Assembly (NCBI GenBank): GCA_019233165.1
Contig: JAFAMS010000065.1
Location: 1-12,385, forward strand
Direction: 5' to 3'
DNA length: 12,385 nt
From: Vulcanimicrobiota bacterium
GTDB lineage: Bacteria > Vulcanimicrobiota > Vulcanimicrobiia > Vulcanimicrobiales > Vulcanimicrobiaceae
Under the pieces are notes generated by a model that was given only the letters and a program-made list of their open reading frames with translations, was not told where the DNA came from and did not search any database. Within the stretch, counting starts at the first letter, position 1; each line of letters opens with the position of its first letter. A program made the translations under genes and the position numbers. Positions 7,531 to 12,385 of the stretch are shown here, in pieces.

Positions 7531-8957
7531 GAGCCGCCGGCCATCAGCGCGCCGATCCGGCCGCGATCGAAGCCTTCGCGCGCGAACGTCCCGGCGATTC
7601 TGCCGCGGAAGAGGACGACGATGCGGTCGGCGAGTGCGAAGAGCTCGTCGAGCTCGAACGAGACGAGCAAGATCGCGCTTCCCGCATTGCGCGCCTCGAT
7701 CAAGCGGGACTGCACGAGCGCGGCGGCGCCGACGTCGATCCCGCGCGTCGGCTGGTAGGCGAGGACGAACGCGGGCTCGCCTGCGAGCGCACGTCCGACG
7801 ACGACCTTCTGTTGGTTCCCGCCCGAGAGTCCGCGCATCGGCGCTTGCGGCCGCGGCGGCCTGACGTCGAACTGCTCGATGATCTCTTGCGCGAAGGCAA
7901 CGCTCGCACCGCGATCGATCTGCGGCCCCTTGTGGAACGCAGGGGAGCGCTGACGGCCGAGCAGCACGTTCTCGGCAATCGTCCAGTCCAGCACGAGACC
8001 CTCGCGCTGGCGGTCTTGCGGGATCGTTCCGCGCGAGCCGCGGAGCTCGAGCGTTCCGTCGTGCGGAATCGTCCCGGCGAGCGCGTCGGCGAGCGCGGTT
8101 TGTCCGTTCCCCTCGACTCCCGCGATTCCGACGATCTCGCCGGGTGCGATTTCCAAGTCGAACTCTTCGATCGCATCGGCCTCGCTGCGGGCGCTCAGCC
8201 GCCTCGCGCGCAGCGCCGGTTCTGCCGCGTTCGGCGTCGCGGCGCGCTGCGCGAGCGGCGGAAGCTCGCCGCCGACCATCGCTTGGGCGAGGGCTTGGAC
8301 GCTGGTCTGCGCCGTCTGCATTTGCGCGACGATCTTCCCGGCGCGCATCACGCTGACCGTCGAAGCGTACGCAATCACTTCGGCGAGCTTGTGCGTGACG
8401 ACCATGATCGCCGTTCCGCGCCGCGCGAGCGCGACGATCGTCGCGAAGAACGACGCGATCTCACTCGGCGCGAGGACCGCCGTCGGTTCGTCGAGCAGCA
8501 GGATTGCGGGTTCCCGTTCGAGCTCGCGCAACAGCTCGACGCGCTGCTTGATCCCGATCGGGAGCGTTTCGACGAGCGCGTCCGGGTCGACGGCGAGCCC
8601 GTGGCGAGCCGCGAGCTCGTTCACTTGTGCGCGCGCGGCGGCAACGTCGATCCGCCAGCCGCGCCGCGGCTCGCGCCCGAGCAGCACGTTTTCCCAAACC
8701 GTCAGGCGGTCGACGAGCTCGAAGTGCTGATGGACGAGTCCGACGGGACCGCGCGACTCCACCGTGCCCGCATCCGGAGCGAGCGCTCCGAACGCGACGT
8801 TTGCGAGCGTCGACTTACCCGCGCCGTTCTCACCGACGAGCGCGTGGATCGTCCCCGCTTCGAGCGCGAGATCGGCGCCGTCGACGGCGACGACGTCGCC
8901 GAAACGTTTGACGATCCCGCGCAGGGCGAGCGCTACGGTGCCGGTACCGGCTTGAAT
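7527..8957 (-). CDS. ABC importer ATPase with two nucleotide-binding domains (NupO-like), probable ATT start
   Basis: The protein is 476 residues from the proposed ATT at 8957-8955. It energises the BMP/Nup importer on the cytoplasmic face. NBD1 has Walker A GENGAGKST (42-50), the family's altered signature LPIGIKQRVELL (132-143) and Walker B LLLDEPT (153-159). NBD2 has a degenerate Walker A (GVEGNGQ), a good signature LSGGNQQK (377-384) and QPTRGID near 402 in place of a normal Walker B. Such asymmetry is normal in this family. The N-terminus is odd. From well upstream until a GTG at 8762-8760 (past Walker A) the frame contains no ATG, GTG or TTG, yet homology clearly begins near ALRGIVKRF (residues 11-19). 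ATT has AGGAG eight bases upstream, overlaps the bmpA end by 25 bases and gives a normal family length. CTG at 8924-8922 is a weaker choice with no Shine-Dalgarno. Function is certain; the start is not. Confidence 0.88.
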   Translation of the reverse strand: MQAGTGTVALALRGIVKRFGDVVAVDGADLALEAGTIHALVGENGAGKSTLANVAFGALAPDAGTVESRGPVGLVHQHFELVDRLTVWENVLLGREPRRGWRIDVAAARAQVNELAARHGLAVDPDALVETLPIGIKQRVELLRELEREPAILLLDEPTAVLAPSEIASFFATIVALARRGTAIMVVTHKLAEVIAYASTVSVMRAGKIVAQMQTAQTSVQALAQAMVGGELPPLAQRAATPNAAEPALRARRLSARSEADAIEEFDLEIAPGEIVGIAGVEGNGQTALADALAGTIPHDGTLELRGSRGTIPQDRQREGLVLDWTIAENVLLGRQRSPAFHKGPQIDRGASVAFAQEIIEQFDVRPPRPQAPMRGLSGGNQQKVVVGRALAGEPAFVLAYQPTRGIDVGAAALVQSRLIEARNAGSAILLVSFELDELFALADRIVVLFRGRIAGTFAREGFDRGRIGALMAGGS

Positions 8958-9958
8958 CGTTCGAGCTCCTCGCGCGTCGACGGCGGGACGATCTTGCCGT
9001 CGACGATCGCGTTGCGAATGCGGGCGATCCGTGCGATGTTCGCTTCGCCGATCGCAATCTTGGTGTAGCGGAAATCGGTCAGCCCGACGCCGTCTTGCGC
9101 GAGACCGAGGACGATGTGCCCCGACGGCCGCTTCCCGGCTACGGCGTCGCGACAAACGCGCAGCACGGCGTTGTCGACGCGTTTGACCATGCTCGTGAGC
9201 ACTTTCCCGGGCGCGAGTCCGTCTTGATTGGAGTCGACGCCGATGACGTAGCGCCCCGCGCGCTGCTTCGCCTCCTCGATCGCACCGAGCCCCGCTTTCC
9301 CGGCTGCGGCGTACACGATGTCGGCGCCTTGATCGTAGAGAACGCCGGTCAGCTCTTTTCCGGCGGCGACGTCGTCGAACGAACCGACGTATTTCACGAG
9401 GACTTTCGTGGTGGGATCGATTTCGCGCGTCCCGGCGGCGAAGCCCGCTTCGAACTTGCGCAGCAGCGGGATGTCCATCCCGCCGAGGAACGCGACGCTC
9501 TTCGTCTTCGTGACGAGCGCCGCGAGCGCGCCGGCCAAGAACGAGCCGTCTTCCTCCTTGAACGTCACCGACTCGACGTTGGGAGCGTCGACGACCGCGT
9601 CGACGATCGCGAACGAGCGATCGCCGAAGCGTCGCGCTACCTCCGAGAGATCCTTGTTCATCAAGAATCCGATCGCAAAGATCTCGGCAAAACGCTCGGT
9701 CGCAAGGACCGTCAGGTTCGGCTGGTAGTCGGCCGCCGATTTCGATTGCAGCACCTGGATCTGCGCCCGGGCACGGCTCTTGCACGCGACGAGGCCGGCG
9801 TACGCGGAGTCGTTGAACGAGCGGTCGCCGAGTCCGCCGACGTCGGTGACCATCCCGACTTTGACCTTGCCTTGCGACGTCGAGCGGCCGCACCCGCCGA
9901 GTACGACGCAGCACGCGACCAGGGCCGACGTGAGGCAAAATGCCGCACGAGCGATCAT
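8933..9958 (-). CDS. bmpA: BMP/PnrA-family substrate-binding lipoprotein
   Basis: This 341-residue extracytoplasmic receptor belongs to the BmpA/PnrA/Med family; characterised members bind purine and other nucleosides for an ABC importer. The N-terminus is a lipoprotein signal ending in LGGC, with the lipidated cysteine at C23. Mature-region family motifs are present: TDVGGLGDRSFNDSAYAGL near 38-56, IFAIGFLM, EDGSFLAGALAALVTKTK, QGADIVYAAAGKAGLGAIEEAK and YVIGVDSNQDGL. Length is typical. The start at ATG 9958-9956 gives a complete signal peptide with one Arg at position 4; no Shine-Dalgarno is visible. It is the first gene of the importer operon, diverges from the AI-2E gene across 61 bp, and its end overlaps the proposed ATPase start. 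Med-like signalling roles exist in the family, but the complete transporter set argues for uptake. Confidence 0.93.
   Translation of the reverse strand: MIARAAFCLTSALVACCVVLGGCGRSTSQGKVKVGMVTDVGGLGDRSFNDSAYAGLVACKSRARAQIQVLQSKSAADYQPNLTVLATERFAEIFAIGFLMNKDLSEVARRFGDRSFAIVDAVVDAPNVESVTFKEEDGSFLAGALAALVTKTKSVAFLGGMDIPLLRKFEAGFAAGTREIDPTTKVLVKYVGSFDDVAAGKELTGVLYDQGADIVYAAAGKAGLGAIEEAKQRAGRYVIGVDSNQDGLAPGKVLTSMVKRVDNAVLRVCRDAVAGKRPSGHIVLGLAQDGVGLTDFRYTKIAIGEANIARIARIRNAIVDGKIVPPSTREELERFKPVPAP
8966..8970 (-). promoter_or_regulatory. Shine-Dalgarno AGGAG for the ABC ATPase, inside the bmpA 3' end
   Basis: The minus strand reads AGGAG, then eight bases (CTCGAACG), then ATT. This is one of the best-placed ribosome-binding sequences in the window, and it points at a non-canonical start codon. 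It lies within the last codons of bmpA. The match could be incidental, because GAG GAG also encodes two Glu codons there. Confidence 0.5.
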
Positions 9959-10019
9959 TGCCCGGCTTGTACGCGAATCTTCGCGGAGTGCCTTCGTCGC
10001 GGGGCGAAGAGAGAACGCG
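9959..10019. promoter_or_regulatory. Divergent gap between bmpA and the AI-2E gene
   Basis: These 61 bp must carry or adjoin the start signals of the importer operon (minus) and the AI-2E/arginase pair (plus). It holds a perfect palindrome (listed separately). It also holds a possible hairpin at 9992-10009, with CTTCG/CGAAG arms extended by a G-T and a C-G pair, just before the weak GAGAG purine stretch that precedes the AI-2E ATG. I cannot assign -35/-10 boxes. Confidence 0.4.
9972..9985. repeat. 14-bp inverted repeat CGCGAA-TC-TTCGCG
   Basis: Two perfect six-base arms with a two-base centre lie between divergent genes, where a dimeric repressor could control both sides. No regulator gene is nearby, and CGCGAA-type words are common in this GC-rich sequence, so its function is only a suggestion. 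Confidence 0.35.
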
Positions 10020-11162
10020 ATGGCCGATCGCCCGACCGAACGAAAACGCCTTTCCGTCCTGCAAGTCCTGGCGACGATCGCACTCGGCGCCCTGCTGATC
10101 TATGGAGTCGCCACGTTCTTCGGCCGCCTGCAGGGGACGGTCATCATCGTGATCGCCTCGACGTTTTTCGCCTACCTCACGTATCCGCTCGTGCGCTACC
10201 TCGCGCGGCAGATGCCGGTCATCTTGGCGATCGTCTTGATCTATCTGGCTCTGCTCGCGGCAATCGGTCTGGTCGTCACGCTCCTCGTCCCGCCGCTGCT
10301 CACCGATGCGTCGCTCTTCATTCGAGGGTTGCCGCGCCTGATCTCGACGCTCTCCGCCGAGATCGCCGATCCGACGAACAAGCTGTTCGCCTGGATGCCG
10401 CCCGGACTGCGGGGATACGTCGCCACGTTGCCCCAGCAGCTGCTCTTGGCGCTGCAGCACTACGGCTTCACGGCGGCGCAGCAGGTCGCGACCTACTTGT
10501 TTTCCGTCGTCTCGATCATCGCGACGGTCGTCGTCGTACCCGTTCTGACCGCCTACATGATCTTGGATTCCGAGAATCTGCTCCGCACGTTTCTCGGACT
10601 CTTCCCCGAGCGCGGGCGCCCGAAAGCAAAAGCGGTGCTCGCCGACCTCGACCGCGTGCTGGGCGGATTCATCCGCGGCCAGCTGATCGATTGCGTGATC
10701 GTCGGCGTGCTGATCTTCATCATGCTCACGATCTTGCGCGTTCCCTACGCATATCTGATCGCCGTGGTCGCCGGAGTCTTGAACTTCGTCCCATACTTAG
10801 GCGCGATCGTCGGTTTCATTCCTTCGGTGATCCTCGCCCTCGTGTACAATGGGCCCACGAACGCGCTGATCGTCGGGCTTTCGTTTGCGGCGATTCAACA
10901 ACTCGACGGGAACGTGATCGTCCCGCGCATCATGCGGGAAAGCGTCGGCCTCTCGCCGGTTTGGATCATCCTCTCGATCATCGCGTTCAGCGAGCTCTTC
11001 GGCCTCGTCGGGACCTTCGTCGCCGTCCCGGTCGCCGCGATGCTCCGCGTGCTCAAGATGCATTTCTTGCCAGATCCGGTCGAGCCGCACGAAGCCAAGC
11101 CCTCACCGGCCGACGAAGCCCTGCGCCTGGACGAGGAAGAGATTGCAAGTGTCGAGCGTTAG
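10020..11162 (+). CDS. AI-2E family (PerM-like) membrane transporter
   Basis: This 380-residue polytopic membrane protein is in the AI-2E transporter family. The family is named for AI-2 export but includes small-ion and sodium/proton exchangers, so the substrate is open. A short charged N-terminus (MADRPTERKR) is followed by two close hydrophobic segments (about 14-55), a third (about 65-95), a soluble middle region and a C-terminal helix cluster. Conserved family patches include GFIRGQLID, FVPYLGAIVGFIPSVILAL and QQLDGNVIVPRIM. The last 30 or so residues are acidic and hydrophilic. ATG 10020 has a weak purine-rich stretch upstream; the longer open frame from 9780 lies over bmpA and lacks family similarity. 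The stop overlaps the arginase start by up to 20 bases, suggesting one transcript. Confidence 0.92.
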   Translation: MADRPTERKRLSVLQVLATIALGALLIYGVATFFGRLQGTVIIVIASTFFAYLTYPLVRYLARQMPVILAIVLIYLALLAAIGLVVTLLVPPLLTDASLFIRGLPRLISTLSAEIADPTNKLFAWMPPGLRGYVATLPQQLLLALQHYGFTAAQQVATYLFSVVSIIATVVVVPVLTAYMILDSENLLRTFLGLFPERGRPKAKAVLADLDRVLGGFIRGQLIDCVIVGVLIFIMLTILRVPYAYLIAVVAGVLNFVPYLGAIVGFIPSVILALVYNGPTNALIVGLSFAAIQQLDGNVIVPRIMRESVGLSPVWIILSIIAFSELFGLVGTFVAVPVAAMLRVLKMHFLPDPVEPHEAKPSPADEALRLDEEEIASVER

Positions 11163-12024
11163 CCGCGTCGACGTCATAGGCGTCCCGATGGACTTGGGCG
11201 CCGACCGCCGCGGCGTGGATATGGGCCCATCCGCGGTGCGCTACGCGCGCCTCGGCGACCAACTACGGGGCTTGGGAATCGAAGAGATTGTCGACCACGG
11301 GAACCTCGCCGTACCCGATCGGGAGCTCGCCGGTCTTCGCCGTGGCGACGAGCCGAAGTACATCGCCGTCATCCGCCAAGTGTGCGATCTGCTCGCAGTC
11401 GTCGTGCAGGAAGCGATCGCGAGCGGCGGATTCCCGCTCGTCCTCGGCGGCGATCACTCGATTGCGATGGGGACGCTCGCCGGTTTGCGGCGCGGCCGCG
11501 GCAAAGCCGCCGGCTTGATCTGGTTCGACGCGCACGCCGACATCAACACGCCGTCAACGACACCCTCGGGAAACGTGCACGGGATGCCGGTTCACTACGC
11601 GATCGAAAACGGCGATCTCGATCCCGCGCGCAGCGTTCTGATCGGGTTGCGCGACGTCGATCCGGGCGAGAAAGCGACGATCCGCGCGCTCGGGGTGCGC
11701 GCGTTCACGATGAGCGACGTCGACCGGCTCGGGATGGAACGCGTCGTCGATGAAGCGATCTCGCTCGCCGGAAACGGAACGCCGATCCACGTCTCGTTCG
11801 ATATGGACGGAATCGATCCGAGCGAGGCGCCCGGCGTCGGGACGCCGGTCAAAGGCGGCCTCACGTACCGCGAGGCGCACCTCGCGCTCGAAGAGATCGC
11901 CGCGACCAAGAAGCTGGGCTCGCTCGAAGTCACCGAGATCAACCCGATCTTCGATCGGGAGAACCGCACCGCGATTCTGGCGGTCGAGCTCGTCCTCAGC
12001 GCGCTCGGAAAGACGATCCTCTAA
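11143..12024 (+). CDS. rocF: Arginase
   Basis: This cytosolic manganese enzyme of about 293 residues hydrolyses L-arginine to L-ornithine and urea. The N-terminal motif GVPMDLGADRRGVDMGPSAVR is characteristic of bacillus-type arginases rather than agmatinases or formimidoylglutamases. All six metal ligands are present (numbered from the TTG): H105 in GGDHS, D129, H131 and D133 in WFDAHADIN, and D220 and D222 in SFDMDGIDP. E265 in VTEINP is also conserved. Length is normal. The start is either TTG 11143, five bases after GAGGA, or GTG 11149; both lie inside the end of the AI-2E gene and both keep all motifs. It is probably co-transcribed with AI-2E. No other arginine-catabolic gene (rocD, rocA) is in view. 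The stop lies one base before the end of the convergent TonB-like gene. Confidence 0.95.
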   Translation: MQVSSVSRVDVIGVPMDLGADRRGVDMGPSAVRYARLGDQLRGLGIEEIVDHGNLAVPDRELAGLRRGDEPKYIAVIRQVCDLLAVVVQEAIASGGFPLVLGGDHSIAMGTLAGLRRGRGKAAGLIWFDAHADINTPSTTPSGNVHGMPVHYAIENGDLDPARSVLIGLRDVDPGEKATIRALGVRAFTMSDVDRLGMERVVDEAISLAGNGTPIHVSFDMDGIDPSEAPGVGTPVKGGLTYREAHLALEEIAATKKLGSLEVTEINPIFDRENRTAILAVELVLSALGKTIL

Positions 12025-12025
12025 C

Positions 12026-12385
12026 TCAGGGCGCCGCTGCGATCCGCAAGCGTCCGTCGAAGGCGATCCCGTCGCGTTCGACCGGCGCGTAGCGCGCCGC
12101 AAGCAGACGTTTGCGCACGTCGTCGAGCAGCGCGGGATCGATCCCCGTTGCGGTGATCCGAACCTCGGTCGCCCTGCCCTGATCGTCGACGGAAACAACG
12201 ACCGTCCCGCGTTTGCCGAGCAGCGCCACGACTTCGTCGTAGAGTCCGCGGTCGAGGAGCGTCGGCGAATCGCTGTGCGAGCCCCAGTTGCCGGGACCGA
12301 GAATCCCGCGCGTCGATTTTGCGTCGTTCGCCGTCTCGACCCCGACGCTGGGATTCGCCCCGGCGGTATTCGGCTGAACGCGGGA
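12026..12385 (-). CDS. Protein with TonB-C-terminal-like domain (5' part beyond window edge)
   Basis: The frame is open from the right edge to a TGA at 12028-12026, giving 119 visible residues of a larger protein. The final ~65 residues (GTVVVSVDDQGRATEVRI, then DDVRKRLLAARYAPV and a short closing strand) resemble the TonB C-terminal fold. There, 'V.V.VD..G.V..V.I' and 'A...A....RY.PA' are the common pattern, but the usual 'SG' between them reads ATGID. The preceding stretch is Gly/Asn/Ser-rich (SVGVETANDAKS, GPGNWGSHSDSP) and looks like a flexible periplasmic linker. A TonB energy transducer or a TonB-domain lipoprotein is likely; the N-terminal anchor is not visible. A GTG at 12229 is not needed as the start, because the frame continues to the edge. 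Confidence 0.6.
   Translation of the reverse strand, partial: SRVQPNTAGANPSVGVETANDAKSTRGILGPGNWGSHSDSPTLLDRGLYDEVVALLGKRGTVVVSVDDQGRATEVRITATGIDPALLDDVRKRLLAARYAPVERDGIAFDGRLRIAAAP

Noticed and set aside
7527..8957. Degenerate NBD2 motifs as a sign of a broken ATPase
   Set aside because: Asymmetric ATP sites with an altered second Walker A and QPTRG(I/L)D are standard in this sugar/nucleoside ATPase family.
8958..10460. Upstream extension of the ABC ATPase frame to a start at 10460
   Set aside because: That part covers bmpA in another frame and AI-2E on the other strand and reads as Arg-rich noise, so it is not a fused N-terminal domain.
9095..11179. 694-codon plus-strand open frame
   Set aside because: It runs across bmpA on the opposite strand and the AI-2E gene in another frame. 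The product is arginine-rich low-complexity sequence without recognisable motifs.
12026..12229. 67-residue stand-alone small protein starting at GTG 12229
   Set aside because: The frame is open and protein-like further upstream to the window edge, so this is the tail of a longer gene.
1..12385. tRNA, rRNA, CRISPR, insertion sequence or prophage signals
   Set aside because: I found no tandem spaced repeats, transposase or integrase motifs, or RNA-gene consensus; nearly all bases are accounted for by metabolic and transport genes.

Overview
This is a GC-rich, tightly packed bacterial chromosome segment. It carries nine complete protein genes and two that run off the window edges, and I see no RNA gene, insertion sequence, prophage piece or CRISPR array. 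Gene joints repeatedly overlap or nearly touch, and the longest non-coding gap is about 93 bases. Gene content alone does not fix the taxon. A high-GC, lineage-poor phylum such as Candidatus Eremiobacterota (WPS-2/Vulcanimicrobiota) is my guess, and it is inference only.

Left block (1-2340, minus strand): a CHR-family chromate/anion transporter (chrA-like, two-domain) overlaps by an ATGA joint with a downstream YncE-type beta-propeller protein. The last visible residues of that protein are the start of an alkaline-phosphatase-type domain, and it is cut by the left edge. A divergent 80-bp gap then leads to a branched-chain amino acid aminotransferase (ilvE-like, plus strand).

Central block (3325-9958, minus strand), read in transcription order from right to left: a BmpA/PnrA-type substrate-binding lipoprotein, a double-NBD ABC ATPase, two BPD_transp_2-type permeases, a secreted class A beta-lactamase-fold serine hydrolase, and a TPR plus ATP-grasp-like protein. 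The first four form a complete BMP/Nup-type nucleoside (or related small-molecule) importer, with overlapping joints throughout. The ATPase has no ATG, GTG or TTG near its expected N-terminus. An ATT codon with a well-placed AGGAG is the best start, and this is the most notable point in the window. The last gene of the block converges with ilvE, and the two coding regions overlap by 53 bp.

Right block (10020-12385): an AI-2E family (PerM-like) membrane protein, divergent from bmpA, overlaps a downstream arginase (rocF) on the plus strand. One base after the arginase stop, a minus-strand gene ends that carries a TonB-C-terminal-like domain and is cut by the right edge.

The genes together suggest housekeeping nitrogen and carbon salvage: nucleoside uptake, branched-chain amino acid transamination and arginine breakdown. 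Two poorly understood proteins (the serine hydrolase without the usual general-base glutamate, and the TPR/ATP-grasp protein) are attached to the importer operon. I did not find a convincing new multi-gene system. Base-level oddities are the non-canonical start and a strong excess of the palindrome CGATCG.
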